Source: Gammaproteobacteria bacterium (GTDB lineage Bacteria > Pseudomonadota > Gammaproteobacteria > Pseudomonadales > Halieaceae). Taken from it: a stretch of 64,000 nucleotides of DNA. The stretch lies in assembly GCA_030427485.1 (NCBI GenBank), contig JAUICG010000002.1:62001-126000 (forward strand), given 5' to 3'. Positions 8,939 through 18,225 of the stretch are shown here, piece by piece. The position numbers and the translations under genes are program-made. The notes under the pieces are model-generated. The model was not told the origin of the DNA. It did not search any database and saw only the letters and a program-made list of their open reading frames with translations. The number at the start of each line of letters is the position of its first letter. Position 1 is the stretch's first letter.

Positions 8939-10555
8939 CTAGTCCACCGACCTCCCCTGTTGCGGGAACAGGCCGCGCGGATAGCGCTGTATGAACAGGA
9001 TGATGAAAACCAGCACGAGAATTTTCGCCAGCACCGCGCCGGCAACCGGTTCGATGAACTTGTTCGCCATGCCGAGACCGAAGGCACTGACCAGCGTACC
9101 CCACAGGTTACCGACGCCCCCGAAGACCACCACCATGAAGGAATCGATGATATAGGCCTGCCCGAGATTGGGGCCGACATTGGTCAACTGGCTCAGGGCA
9201 ACCCCGGCGATGCCCGCCACACCGGAGCCGAGCCCGAACGTCATCGCGTCCACCCACGCGCTGCGGATGCCCATCGCGCGCGCCATCGCCCGGTTCTGCG
9301 CCACCGCGCGGAACTGCAGGCCGAGACTCGTCTTCTTCAGCAGCGTGACGAGCAGGAAAAAGACGACCAGTGAAAAAACGAGGATGTACAGCCGGTTGTA
9401 GGTAAGCGACAGCAGGGGGTTGATCTCCAGTGCGCCGCTCAGCCAGTCAGGCGTTGCGACGGAACGGTTCAACGGGCTGAAGATTGTCCGGACACCCTGT
9501 TGCAGAATCAGGCTGATACCGAATGTCGCGAGCAGGGTCTCCAGCGGTCGGCCGTAGAGAAAGCGGATCACGCCTCGCTCGATCGCTATCCCTACTGCCC
9601 CGGAGACGAGAAACGCCAGCGGTACCGCCACGACAAGCGAATACTCCAGATGATTCGGCATCAGCAGTTGCACGACATAGGTCGTGTAGGCGCCGAGCAT
9701 GATCAGTTCGCCGTGCGCCATGTTGATCACGCCCATCACGCCGAATGTGATCGCGAGGCCGATCGCGCTCAGCAGGAGCACGGAACCCAGGCTCAGGCCA
9801 AAAAAGACCGTCTCCACATTGGAGTAGAACTCGGCATCCTGCCTGATGCCTGCGATAGCCTGCCGCGCGCGCTTGAGCACCGCAGGATCGGGTTCCAACG
9901 GTATGCCACCGGCATCTTCCTCGACCAGCGCCTGCAACGCATTGAGCACCACAGGCTGGAGGTTGCCACTGAGTTCCTCCACCGCCCTGTAGCGCAGATT
10001 CGCATCATCCTGTTGCAGCGCTGCCAGCGCACGGGCATCGGCGAGGACCGCGAGGACCCGGCCGCTGGACTCCGACCGGGACGCCGCCTCGAGCAGCGCG
10101 ATCACCTTGGGGCTGGTATCCCCGAGCAGTTCCTGCGCAGCGAGAAACCGCTGTTCCTCATCATCCGAACGCAGATTCAATTGAGCGATAGCCAGGCGAA
10201 GTTGCCCGCGCATCCGGTTATTGACCGCGATGCGTTTGAAGTCAGTCGCCGGTGCCACGCTATCGCCCGTGACACCGAGCGGGTCGGTGATGGCCAGGGA
10301 TTTGTCTTCGCCGGGCTCACCGATGAACAGTGTATCGTCGGCCTTGCGACGATAGAGTCGCCCATCGAGCATCGCCTGCAGAACCGCGACGACCCGATCG
10401 TCATCCAGCGCGACAAGAACGTCAATCTGGGCCGGCATTTTGGTGAGCTTGGTCTGTGCCAGCACACCCAGTTCATAGCCCAGGGGGTCCTCCGCAGCGT
10501 GCGCCCCGGAGTAAAGGAGGCATCCCAGTACCAGTGCAATGATCAGGCGATACAA
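8939..10555 (-). CDS. urtB: Urea ABC transporter, permease UrtB with periplasmic N-terminal domain
   Basis: LivH-type permease of the urea importer. After a signal-like segment (YRLIIALVLGCLLYSGAHA) comes a roughly 220-residue soluble region rich in short helical repeats, then the permease core (GVMGVINMAHGELIMLGAY and VFGGVGNLWG are family signatures). The long N-terminal domain is usual for proteobacterial UrtB. The frame can be read from an ATG at 10609, but that ATG lies in the loop of the urtA terminator. TTG 10555 has GAGG 7 bases upstream and places the signal peptide at the N-terminus, so it is chosen (538 residues). Confidence 0.93.
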   Translation of the reverse strand: MYRLIIALVLGCLLYSGAHAAEDPLGYELGVLAQTKLTKMPAQIDVLVALDDDRVVAVLQAMLDGRLYRRKADDTLFIGEPGEDKSLAITDPLGVTGDSVAPATDFKRIAVNNRMRGQLRLAIAQLNLRSDDEEQRFLAAQELLGDTSPKVIALLEAASRSESSGRVLAVLADARALAALQQDDANLRYRAVEELSGNLQPVVLNALQALVEEDAGGIPLEPDPAVLKRARQAIAGIRQDAEFYSNVETVFFGLSLGSVLLLSAIGLAITFGVMGVINMAHGELIMLGAYTTYVVQLLMPNHLEYSLVVAVPLAFLVSGAVGIAIERGVIRFLYGRPLETLLATFGISLILQQGVRTIFSPLNRSVATPDWLSGALEINPLLSLTYNRLYILVFSLVVFFLLVTLLKKTSLGLQFRAVAQNRAMARAMGIRSAWVDAMTFGLGSGVAGIAGVALSQLTNVGPNLGQAYIIDSFMVVVFGGVGNLWGTLVSAFGLGMANKFIEPVAGAVLAKILVLVFIILFIQRYPRGLFPQQGRSVD

Positions 10556-10590
10556 CGTGAAACCTCGTAGATTCGATGATTGGTCAAGGG

Positions 10591-10620
10591 GAAAAAGACC
10601 CCCGACCATACGGCCGGGGG
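10591..10620 (-). terminator. Rho-independent terminator/attenuator between urtA and urtB
   Basis: On the minus strand a 9-bp G+C stem (one G-U pair) with a 4-base loop at 10599-10620 is followed by TCTTTTT. It lies 32 bases after the urtA stop and upstream of urtB. Partial termination here would give more binding protein (UrtA) than membrane subunits. Confidence 0.85.
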
Positions 10621-10651
10621 CGTAAGTCGCGTACTGCCCTTGAGACCCGAC

Positions 10652-11950
10652 CTAAAAGTTTTGACCTGAGCAGGTTTTCGTCACGGTGTTGTAGTTGCCG
10701 CAGGAAATCGGCGGCGTCCAGTCGGCGATGGTGTCCTCGCTCACCGGCAGGTAGTCGGACCAGGCATCACCCGGGACGAGATCGTCGGTTTCCGATACCA
10801 CCAGGAACTGGCCGTCCTCCTGGATTTCTCCGATCAGCACCGGCTTGGAGAGGTGATGGTTCTTGCCCATGACCGCCATGCCGCCGGTCAGGTTCTTCAC
10901 TGACAGGCCGATCATCGCCTGTTCCACGGCATCAGTGTCTGTGGTGCCGGCTTTCTTCACGGCTTCCACCCACATTTTGAACCCTATATAGGTAGCCTCC
11001 ATCGGATCGTTGGTCACGCGCTTGTCATCACTGGTAAACGTATGCCACTCGGCGATGAACGCCTCGTTTTCCGGCGACTCCACACTCTGGAAGTAGTTCC
11101 AGGCCGCGAGGTGGCCGACCAGCGCGGACGTATCCATGCCAGACAGCTCCTCTTCACCCACGGAGAACGCAACCACGGGAATATCCTCGGCGGAAATCCC
11201 CTGGTTACCCAGCTCCTTGTAGAAGGGAATATTCGCATCACCGTTGATCGTGGAAACCACAGCCGTCTTCTTGCCCTTTCCGCCGAAGGTCTTTATCTCG
11301 GCGACGATGCTCTGCCAGTCGGAGTGCCCGAACGGGGTGTAGTTGATCATAATGTCTTCCTCGTCGACGCCTTTGGCTTTCAGGTAGGCTTCGAGGATCT
11401 TGTTGGTCGTGCGCGGGTAGACGTAATCGGTGCCCGCGAGTACCCAGCGCTCGACACCGAGGTCGTTCATCAGGTAATCCACCGCGGGAATCGCCTGCTG
11501 GTTCGGCGCGGCGCCGGTGTAGAACACGTTCTTGGACGACTCTTCGCCCTCGTACTGCACGGGGTAGAACAGCAGGCCGTTCAGTTCCTCGATCACCGGC
11601 AGCACGGATTTGCGCGACACGGAAGTCCAGCAACCGAAGATCACGGCGACCTTCTCCTTGGAAATCAACTCCCGCGCCTTCTCCGCGAACAGCGGCCAGT
11701 TGGAAGCCGGGTCGACGACGACCGCCTCCAGTTTCTTGCCCAGCAGGCCCCCCGCTTCGTTTTGCTCGGCAACCATCATCAGCACGGTGTCTTTAAGCGT
11801 GGTTTCGCTGATGGCCATCGTACCCGACAGCGAGTGCAACACGCCGACCTTGATGGTGTCTTCGGCAGCCGCCGCGTGGCTGCCCAGCAGAGAGGCGCCC
11901 ACCAGGGCCGCACCCGCCGCAGCCGTCTTGAATTTGCTCAACATAGTCAT
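10652..11950 (-). CDS. urtA: Urea ABC transporter, periplasmic substrate-binding protein UrtA
   Basis: Periplasmic receptor for urea, about 432 residues, Leu/Ile/Val-binding-protein fold. A Sec signal peptide ends at SHAAAAED, and the mature protein starts with IKVGVLHSLSGTMAISE, a UrtA/AmiC hallmark. The segments FGCWTSVSRKSVLPV and LLFYPVQYEGEESS are also typical. ATG 11950 is chosen because AAGGGA lies about 8 bases upstream; a TTG at 11956 is too close to it. First ABC gene after the porin, with 41 bases between them and no terminator, so it probably shares the porin promoter. Confidence 0.95.
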   Translation of the reverse strand: MTMLSKFKTAAAGAALVGASLLGSHAAAAEDTIKVGVLHSLSGTMAISETTLKDTVLMMVAEQNEAGGLLGKKLEAVVVDPASNWPLFAEKARELISKEKVAVIFGCWTSVSRKSVLPVIEELNGLLFYPVQYEGEESSKNVFYTGAAPNQQAIPAVDYLMNDLGVERWVLAGTDYVYPRTTNKILEAYLKAKGVDEEDIMINYTPFGHSDWQSIVAEIKTFGGKGKKTAVVSTINGDANIPFYKELGNQGISAEDIPVVAFSVGEEELSGMDTSALVGHLAAWNYFQSVESPENEAFIAEWHTFTSDDKRVTNDPMEATYIGFKMWVEAVKKAGTTDTDAVEQAMIGLSVKNLTGGMAVMGKNHHLSKPVLIGEIQEDGQFLVVSETDDLVPGDAWSDYLPVSEDTIADWTPPISCGNYNTVTKTCSGQNF

Positions 11951-11991
11951 ACGCAATATCCCTTGGTTAATGTGTGAAGAAACTGTCTTTA

Positions 11992-13176
11992 CTAGAACTG
12001 CAGCTGTACGCCGACACTGACCGCATTGACGTTGTCGCCGGAAGCGCTGGGCGTGTAATTCAGCCCCTTCGTCATGATGTCGCCGTAGTCGTAGTACAGG
12101 GAGACGCGCGCATTCTGCCCGTCGATGATGTAGTTGATGCCGACTTCATAGTTGTCGCGATCCTCACTGTAGTCGGGGTCGTTCTTGGTGTAACCGATAT
12201 AGGGCTGGATCTTGCCGATGCCGATAACCTCGGGAAACATGAACAGCAGTGTCGCCATGCCGGCATCACCGCTGAACAGGCAAAAGCAGTCCGGGTCCGC
12301 AAGTGCGGCTGCGTTCAGGTCAGTATCGAAGTCCTTGTACTCCGCCTCGAAAGTCAATACGCCGATGCCGTCGAACACCGTCTCGGACAACAGGTCGATG
12401 CTCCAACCGGTGAAGTCGGCCGGATCAGCCTCGGTACCGGCGCCATCCTGTTGCGATTGTATTGCGGCGCTCAGCGTGAAGATGTCCCCCGCCGCGCCGT
12501 AGTAGGTGCTGCTCGTGTAGTAACCCGGGTTGCTCTCCACATTGAGGAAGTTGTAACTGATGCGCGCGCCTACCAACAGATCATCGCTCTGGTTCGCCCC
12601 GCCCTGCAGGCCGTTGAAGCCACCGACCACATACGTAAAGCGCTTCTCTTCACCGAATGCACCCCAGATATTCACACCGTTATCGCGCCCGTACACACCC
12701 GCGCCACCGTTGCCGAATTTCACACTGTAGTCAGAGGGATAGAAAGGCGTCCGGTTGAACGCATAGGTATTGGCGTAGTAGGGGCCGCTCATCTCTGCGC
12801 GATCGGCCGGTACCAGCAAGCGTCCGGCCCAGATATTGAACTCCGGCATGAACTCAAACTTCGCGATTGCGTCGAGGATGTCGTAATCCTCCAGGTCGGA
12901 CCCGCAGAACGTACACTCGGTATTCAGTTCGAACTTGATGATGTCGGTGATCTGGCCATTGAGGTAGACCCGCGCGCTGTCCAGATTGAAATCGTTGTTG
13001 CGATCGTCACCGTTGGGTGCGGCATCTTCCTGTGACGTAAAACTTCCGCGTGTGCCGATACCGATGCTGATCCACTTGGTATCGTCAATTTCCAGCTTTT
13101 TGCCGGCGAAGGCGACGGGAGACATCCCCAGCGCCGCGAGCACTAGCGAGTACCCTAACAGTTTTCTGTGATCCAT
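11992..13176 (-). CDS. Outer-membrane porin, OprO/P-like, leading the urt operon
   Basis: A 394-residue outer-membrane beta-barrel with a signal peptide cleaved after VAFA. The alternating-residue strands and the C-terminal aromatic (VQLQF) are typical of barrel proteins, and FNLDSARVYLNGQI.. with FNIWAGRLLVPADR resembles phosphate-selective-porin-type proteins. Because it is first in the porin-urtABCDE transcription unit and sits behind a sigma-54-like promoter, it likely passes urea or another small nitrogen compound. Specificity is inferred from context only. It carries two Cys pairs (CTFC, CFC), unusual for porins. Confidence 0.82.
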   Translation of the reverse strand: MDHRKLLGYSLVLAALGMSPVAFAGKKLEIDDTKWISIGIGTRGSFTSQEDAAPNGDDRNNDFNLDSARVYLNGQITDIIKFELNTECTFCGSDLEDYDILDAIAKFEFMPEFNIWAGRLLVPADRAEMSGPYYANTYAFNRTPFYPSDYSVKFGNGGAGVYGRDNGVNIWGAFGEEKRFTYVVGGFNGLQGGANQSDDLLVGARISYNFLNVESNPGYYTSSTYYGAAGDIFTLSAAIQSQQDGAGTEADPADFTGWSIDLLSETVFDGIGVLTFEAEYKDFDTDLNAAALADPDCFCLFSGDAGMATLLFMFPEVIGIGKIQPYIGYTKNDPDYSEDRDNYEVGINYIIDGQNARVSLYYDYGDIMTKGLNYTPSASGDNVNAVSVGVQLQF

Positions 13177-13266
13177 GTTTCTCGTTTCCCCTAAGTGAGT
13201 GTGCCCGCGTGCGCGTGCAGTATGGTCTCAACCCGTGAAGCGCTAACTGCTTCGGCCAGTAGCTTC

Positions 13267-13281
13267 GCAAAGAACATGCCA
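13267..13281 (-). promoter_or_regulatory. Sigma-54 -24/-12 promoter for porin-urtABCDE
   Basis: The minus-strand element TGGCATGTTCTTTGC has the invariant GG and GC 10 bases apart, the G after the -24 box and TTGC; only one base departs from TGGCACG-N4-TTGC. The predicted start is near 13255, about 80 bases before the porin ATG. Nitrogen-limitation control by RpoN and NtrC is the natural reading. Confidence 0.68.
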
Positions 13282-13367
13282 AACAACAGAAATCGGCTTT
13301 GGATGCAGGCAATTCGCGGTTTTCGAATCCCTCGGGCGCCAGTCCTGCGTATTTTTTGTACGGCGCC

Positions 13368-13384
13368 TGCACTTGCTTCGTGCG
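13368..13384. promoter_or_regulatory. NtrC-like enhancer site between porin-urt and ureD
   Basis: TGCACTTGCTTCGTGCG matches TGCACY-N5-RGTGCA at 10 of 12 arm positions. It lies about 95 bp upstream of the sigma-54 element, as expected for an enhancer. The rest of the 398-bp divergent region (13177-13574) holds no gene; I could not identify a ureD promoter on the plus strand. Confidence 0.5.
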
Positions 13385-13574
13385 CACACTTAACCTGCGC
13401 GCACCAAAAAATGACGGTTTTGTTACAAGCCGTCGCTGCATCAAAACCGTGCGCAGATTTTTGCTGACGCGTGTTTTCGTCCCTGCTAACCTACCGGAAC
13501 GTTTCGCCCGGCAATGCAACCGGTGGCCCGCAAAAGTCGTTTCCTCTTTCAATCGCTCCTTCTTTGAACAAGTA

Positions 13575-14423
13575 ATGAATAAAGCAGTCACGATAAAACA
13601 CGGATGGCGCGCGCAACTGGGACTGCGTTACGGATTGCGTGCGAACAGGACGCGCCTGGTCGACAGGAAGCAGTACGGTCCGCTGGCCCTGCAGCGTCCT
13701 TTCTATCCGGAGGGCGGCACCTGCCACAGCTATATACTCCACCCGCCCGGCGGCGTGGTCGGCGGCGATTCGCTCGAGATCGATGTTCGTACCTACGCCG
13801 GCGCGCATTGCCTGCTGACCAACCCGGGCGCAACCAAGTTCTATCGCGCGGCGCAGGGACAGCGTGCCGTCGTGGCGCAACGGATCCATGTCGGCAAGGG
13901 CGCCATCGTGGAATGGCTGCCGCAACCCAGTATTTTTTTCCCCGGCGCCGTTGCCGATGTCGGGACCACAATCGACATCGACGGCGGCGGCAGATACGCG
14001 GGCTGGGAAATCAATTGTCTCGGGCGCCCGGCCAACGGCGAGCGCTTTGACCGGGGGAGCCTGCACTGTGCCACGCGTGTACGCGTCGGTGGCGAACTTC
14101 GCCTCGTGGACGTCCTGCGTATCGACGACCCGCAGGCGCCCGGCGCCGCCAGCGGCTTGCGCGGACTGCCAATGCAGGCCAGTTTCCTCGCAGCGCCCTG
14201 TACCGAAAAACACCGCATGGAGTTGGAACGGTTATTGCATCACAGTCCGGGGCGCGAGTATCCCCACCCGATAGGCCTGACACTCGTTGACGAGGTACTG
14301 GTGGTCAGGGCTCTGGGTGAGCAGTCCGAACCGATTCAGCGCTTGTTCACGCTGTTGTGGTCCGCGCTGCGACAGCAGTGGTTGGACAAACCGCCGTGCG
14401 TGCCGCGCATCTGGTCAACCTGA
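13575..14423 (+). CDS. ureD: Urease accessory protein UreD
   Basis: Scaffold protein that binds apo-urease first and, with UreF and UreG, delivers nickel. 282 residues. The family signature is clear: NPGATKFYR after the LLTN strand, then VEWLPQPSIFFPGA and CLGRPANGERF. The frame is open far upstream, but MNKAVTIKHGWRAQL at 13575 is where UreD homology begins. The ribosome site (GAACAAG) is weak. First gene of ureDABCE-X-FG, divergent from the porin-urt operon. Confidence 0.94.
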   Translation: MNKAVTIKHGWRAQLGLRYGLRANRTRLVDRKQYGPLALQRPFYPEGGTCHSYILHPPGGVVGGDSLEIDVRTYAGAHCLLTNPGATKFYRAAQGQRAVVAQRIHVGKGAIVEWLPQPSIFFPGAVADVGTTIDIDGGGRYAGWEINCLGRPANGERFDRGSLHCATRVRVGGELRLVDVLRIDDPQAPGAASGLRGLPMQASFLAAPCTEKHRMELERLLHHSPGREYPHPIGLTLVDEVLVVRALGEQSEPIQRLFTLLWSALRQQWLDKPPCVPRIWST

Positions 14424-14438
14424 ACAACCGGGAAGCCT

Positions 14439-14741
14439 ATGGAACTGACACCCAGAGAGAAAGACAAGTTGTTGCTGTTTACCGCCGCGCTGCTGGCGGA
14501 ACGGCGCAAGGCCCGCGGCGTGAAACTCAATTACCCCGAAGCCGTGGCCTTTATCAGCGGCGCTATCATGGAGGGCGCGCGCGACGGGCGCACGGTGGCC
14601 GAACTGATGGATTACGGGCGCACCCTGCTCAGCGCCGACGACGTGATGCCGGGTGTGCCCGAGATGATCCACGATGTGCAGGTGGAAGCCACCTTTCCGG
14701 ACGGCACCAAACTGGTGACCGTTCACGACCCGATTGTCTAG
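14439..14741 (+). CDS. ureA: Urease gamma subunit UreA
   Basis: The 100-residue small structural subunit of urease, of normal full length, beginning [14 protein letters not shown] and containing the conserved [20 protein letters not shown] and GVPEMI segments. It starts 15 bases after ureD and is followed 9 bases later by ureB. Separate gamma and beta genes are the usual bacterial arrangement. Confidence 0.97.
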   Translation: MELTPREKDKLLLFTAALLAERRKARGVKLNYPEAVAFISGAIMEGARDGRTVAELMDYGRTLLSADDVMPGVPEMIHDVQVEATFPDGTKLVTVHDPIV

Positions 14742-14750
14742 GAGAACGGC

Positions 14751-15056
14751 ATGATTCCCGGAGAACTGTGTGTGGCCGAGGGCGATATCGAACTGAATGC
14801 CGGGCGCAACCGGATTACCGTAACGGTCGCCAACACTGGTGACCGCCCTGTGCAGATCGGTTCGCACTATCATTTTTACGAGGTCAACGAGGCGTTGACC
14901 TTTGACCGGGAGCAGGCGCGCGGCTACCGGCTTGACATTCCGTCCGGCACCGCGGTGCGTTTCGAACCTGGCCAGCAGCGTACCGTAGAACTGGTCGAAT
15001 ACGCAGGCAGCCGCGAGGTGTACGGCTTCCAGGGTAAAGTCATGGGCAAATTGTAG
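14751..15056 (+). CDS. ureB: Urease beta subunit UreB
   Basis: The 101-residue beta subunit. It starts [19 protein letters not shown] and carries the family block [16 protein letters not shown] and the [15 protein letters not shown] stretch. An AGGAG site lies 6 bases before the ATG. Its length is normal and no fusion to UreA is seen. Confidence 0.97.
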   Translation: MIPGELCVAEGDIELNAGRNRITVTVANTGDRPVQIGSHYHFYEVNEALTFDREQARGYRLDIPSGTAVRFEPGQQRTVELVEYAGSREVYGFQGKVMGKL

Positions 15057-15068
15057 GAGAGCGGCACG

Positions 15069-16772
15069 GTGACACGAATTTCCCGGCAGGCCTATGCTGA
15101 AATGTTCGGCCCCACCACGGGGGACAGGTTGCGCCTGGCCGACACGGAACTCTGGCTGGAGGTGGAGCGAGACTACACCGTCTACGGCGACGAGGTGAAG
15201 TTCGGCGGCGGCAAAGTGATACGCGACGGCATGGGCCAGAGCCAGCGACCGAGCCGGGACACCGCCGACCTGGTGATCACCAATGCGCTGATCGTCGATC
15301 ACTGGGGCATCGTCAAGGCCGATGTCGGCATCAAGGACGGGCGTATCACTGGCATCGGCAAGGCCGGCAACCCGGACACGCAGGCCGGCGTCGATATCAT
15401 TCTCGGGCCGGGCTCGGAGGTGCTGGCCGGCGAGGGGATGGTTCTCACCGCCGGCGGCATCGACTCCCACATCCACTTTATCTGTCCGCAGCAAATAGAC
15501 GAGGCGCTGATGTCGGGTGTCACGACGATGATAGGCGGCGGCACTGGCCCGGCCACCGGCACGAACGCCACGACCTGCACGCCGGGCCCGTGGAATATTC
15601 ACCGCATGCTCGAAGCGGCCGACAGCGCGCCGATGAATCTCGGATTCCTCGGCAAGGGTAACGGCAGCCAGCCGGAAGCGCTGCGCGAACAGGTTGCCGC
15701 CGGCGCTATCGGCCTGAAACTGCACGAAGACTGGGGCACGACACCGGCGGCAATCGACCAGTGCCTGCGCGTCGCCGAGGAAACCGACACGCAGGTCGCG
15801 ATACACACCGACACACTCAATGAGTCCGGTTTCGTCGAAGCCACGCTCGCCGCAATCGCCGGCAGGACGATCCACACCTATCACACCGAGGGTGCCGGCG
15901 GCGGGCACGCACCGGACATCATCAAGGCAGCGGGCGAGGCGAACATACTGCCCTCCTCCACGAACCCGACGCGCCCCTACACGGTGAATACCGTCGACGA
16001 ACACCTCGACATGCTGATGGTCTGCCATCACCTCGACCCTAACATCGCCGAGGACGTCGCGTTCGCCGAATCGCGCATCCGCCGGGAGACGATCGCGGCG
16101 GAGGATATCCTGCACGATCTCGGCGCATTTTCGATGATCGCGTCGGACTCGCAGGCAATGGGGCGCGTCGGCGAGGTCATCATCCGCACCTGGCAGACGG
16201 CGCACAAGATGAAAGTCCAGCGCGGCGCACTGGCGGGCGACAGCAACCGCAATGACAACGAGCGCATCAAGCGCTACATAGCAAAATATACGATCAACCC
16301 GGCCATCGCGCACGGAATCGCGCACGAGGTCGGCTCGATCGAGGTCGGCAAACTGGCGGACCTGGTACTGTGGAAGCCGGCGTTCTTCGGCGCCAAGCCA
16401 TCCGTCATCGTAAAGGGAGGGCTGATCGCGGCGGCGCCGATGGGCGACCCGAACGCGTCGATCCCGACGCCGCAGCCGGTGCACTATCGCCCGATGTTCG
16501 GCGCGATGGGCAGAGCCTGCCACAACACGTCCATGCTGTTTTTGTCACAGGCCGCGATCGACAGCGGCATCACCGGAACGCTCGGCCTGCAGAGCCTGAT
16601 CGGCAGGGTCTTCGGCTGTCGTGCGATCACCAAGGCCGATATGGTACGCAACAACTACCAGCCCGTGATCGAGGTCGACTCGCAGACCTACCAGGTACGC
16701 GCCGACGGCCAACTGCTGCAGTGCGACCCGGCGGTGGAACTGCCGCTCGCGCAGCGGTACTTCCTGTTCTGA
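15069..16772 (+). CDS. ureC: Urease alpha subunit UreC (catalytic)
   Basis: Nickel amidohydrolase that splits urea to ammonia and carbamate. 567 residues, full length. All active-site residues fall at the standard numbers: His134 and His136 (SHIHF), carbamylated Lys217 (GLKLHEDWG), His246, His272, Asp360 for the two nickels, and catalytic His320 in the MVCHHL flap. It starts with GTG at 15069 behind AGGAG. The enzyme therefore looks active, given the accessory genes that follow. Confidence 0.98.
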   Translation: MTRISRQAYAEMFGPTTGDRLRLADTELWLEVERDYTVYGDEVKFGGGKVIRDGMGQSQRPSRDTADLVITNALIVDHWGIVKADVGIKDGRITGIGKAGNPDTQAGVDIILGPGSEVLAGEGMVLTAGGIDSHIHFICPQQIDEALMSGVTTMIGGGTGPATGTNATTCTPGPWNIHRMLEAADSAPMNLGFLGKGNGSQPEALREQVAAGAIGLKLHEDWGTTPAAIDQCLRVAEETDTQVAIHTDTLNESGFVEATLAAIAGRTIHTYHTEGAGGGHAPDIIKAAGEANILPSSTNPTRPYTVNTVDEHLDMLMVCHHLDPNIAEDVAFAESRIRRETIAAEDILHDLGAFSMIASDSQAMGRVGEVIIRTWQTAHKMKVQRGALAGDSNRNDNERIKRYIAKYTINPAIAHGIAHEVGSIEVGKLADLVLWKPAFFGAKPSVIVKGGLIAAAPMGDPNASIPTPQPVHYRPMFGAMGRACHNTSMLFLSQAAIDSGITGTLGLQSLIGRVFGCRAITKADMVRNNYQPVIEVDSQTYQVRADGQLLQCDPAVELPLAQRYFLF

Positions 16773-16782
16773 GGCGCGGTGT

Positions 16783-17265
16783 ATGATTCGCATTGAACAA
16801 CGGCTTTACAGGGAGGAAGCGCACAGCGCGACGCTGAGCCTGCCCATCGACAAACGCATAAAGAGCCGGTTGAAGGTGATGCTGGACGACGGGCGCGAAG
16901 CCGGCCTGTTCCTGCCACGCGGCGAGATACTGCGCGACGGCGACCTGCTGTTGAGTACCGAGGGGCTGGTGATCCGGGTATGCGCGGCGGCGGAAACCGT
17001 CTCCACGGTGCGCTGCAGCGACGCGCTCGCTCTGGCGCGGGCCTGCTACCATCTCGGCAACCGCCATGTACCGCTGCAGATCTCCGCGAGTTGGGTGCGC
17101 TACCAGCACGATCATGTCCTGGACGCGATGGTGCGCGGTCTGGGACTCAGCGCAACCGTCGAGCAGGCGCCGTTTGAACCCGAAGCCGGCGCATACGGCG
17201 GCGGTCACTCACACGGACACGACCATGCGCATGAAGACGATCACCCGCGTCGGCACGCCCACTGA
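16783..17265 (+). CDS. ureE: Urease nickel metallochaperone UreE
   Basis: Dimeric nickel carrier, 160 residues. The peptide-binding N-terminal domain is followed by the metal-binding domain with the conserved [11 protein letters not shown] segment (His near residue 96). The C-terminus is a His-rich tail ([13 protein letters not shown] and more) as in Klebsiella-type UreE, which stores several Ni2+. It starts 10 bases after ureC. Confidence 0.95.
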   Translation: MIRIEQRLYREEAHSATLSLPIDKRIKSRLKVMLDDGREAGLFLPRGEILRDGDLLLSTEGLVIRVCAAAETVSTVRCSDALALARACYHLGNRHVPLQISASWVRYQHDHVLDAMVRGLGLSATVEQAPFEPEAGAYGGGHSHGHDHAHEDDHPRRHAH

Positions 17266-17317
17266 GCGCCGCTGACAGCGTTCCGTTTTTCACTACCGGC
17301 TACCACAGGAGGCCACC

Positions 17318-17530
17318 ATGAAACCGAGTCCGATCAAGCTTACCGCCGCCGTCGCCGTTGTTGCCGCGCCTTCAGGGGCGCTCGCCCACGGCAGCGGTAC
17401 CGGCCTGTACCACTACCTCAGCAGCCCGGACCACGTCGTCGTGTCCGGCGTACTGGTGTGCGCGGCGCTGGTGGCGATCGCCCGCATACTGCGTAAACCC
17501 GCCGCGGCAAGGAGGCGCGGCGAACGCTGA
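17318..17530 (+). CDS. Small exported/membrane protein between ureE and ureF, unrecognised
   Basis: A 70-residue protein behind a strong AGGAGG site, ending 2 bases before ureF, so it belongs to the urease operon. It has a Sec-type signal (LTAAVAVVAAPSGALA, cleavage before HGSG), then a single hydrophobic helix (VVVSGVLVCAALVAIARIL) and a basic tail (RKPAAARRRGER). The mature N-terminus HGSGTGLYHYLSSPDH loosely recalls the start of HupE/UreJ nickel permeases (His-rich, followed by a DH pair), but the other helices are absent. It may be a truncated UreJ relative or a separate small urease-linked membrane protein; I cannot tell. Confidence 0.75.
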   Translation: MKPSPIKLTAAVAVVAAPSGALAHGSGTGLYHYLSSPDHVVVSGVLVCAALVAIARILRKPAAARRRGER

Positions 17531-17532
17531 CT

Positions 17533-18198
17533 ATGCTCAGCGACCTGCGCCTGTACCAACTGATCAGCCCCGCCCTGCCCGTCGGCAGCTTTACCTATTC
17601 ACAGGGACTGGAGTGGGCGGTGGAGGCGCGGTGGGTGCGCGACAGCGCCACGCTGGCCGACTGGCTGGAAAGCCAGCTCGAACACAGCCTCGCGATGCTG
17701 GACCTGCCGGTGTTGATGCGCCTGCACACAGCCTGTGTCAACGCCGACTGGCAGCGCCTGCACACCTGGTGCGAGTTACTGTTGGCGAACCGGGAGACGA
17801 TGGAGTTGCGCAAGGAGGAGCGGCAGCGCGGCGCCGCGCTTTTGAAGCTGCTGCCCGACCTGGGCGTTGCCGTGCCCGGCGGCAGCGAGGATACCTTCTC
17901 GTGCACCCAGCTTGCGGGCATGGCACTGGCGGCCGCACAATGGCGGATCAGTGTAGAAAAAACCTGCAGCGGATACGCCTGGAGCTGGCTGGAGAATGCA
18001 GTGACGGCCGGTGTCAAACTGATCCCGCTGGGCCAGACCCAGGGGCAACAGCTGTCGTTGCGGTTGGCCGACAGTATCCCCGCCGCTCTCGCCCGCGCGA
18101 GCGCGCTAGAGGACAGCGAGATCGGCAGCTCCACGCCGGCCCAGGCGATAGCCAGCAGCCGGCATGAAACCCAGTACACCCGCCTGTTCCGCTCCTGA
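17533..18198 (+). CDS. ureF: Urease accessory protein UreF
   Basis: All-helical GTPase-regulating partner in the UreDFG activation complex, 221 residues. Family landmarks are LISPALPVGSFTYSQGLEWAV at the N-terminus, GGSEDTFSCTQLAG near the middle and IPLGQTQGQQLSLRL near the C-terminus. It starts two bases after the small membrane protein gene, with the ribosome site AAGGAGG inside the previous coding end. Confidence 0.94.
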   Translation: MLSDLRLYQLISPALPVGSFTYSQGLEWAVEARWVRDSATLADWLESQLEHSLAMLDLPVLMRLHTACVNADWQRLHTWCELLLANRETMELRKEERQRGAALLKLLPDLGVAVPGGSEDTFSCTQLAGMALAAAQWRISVEKTCSGYAWSWLENAVTAGVKLIPLGQTQGQQLSLRLADSIPAALARASALEDSEIGSSTPAQAIASSRHETQYTRLFRS

Positions 18199-18225
18199 CG
18201 AACGCGCTTTCGGAGGACACGCACT

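Noticed and set aside
14415..16523. A 702-codon open frame on the minus strand opposite ureC and ureAB
   Set aside because: It lies wholly antisense to urease genes with all catalytic residues intact. It reflects high G+C and codon bias; its translation has no family resemblance.
17318..17530. Calling the small urease-operon protein UreJ/HupE
   Set aside because: Only the first signal and a loose N-terminal similarity are present; the six-helix permease body is missing.
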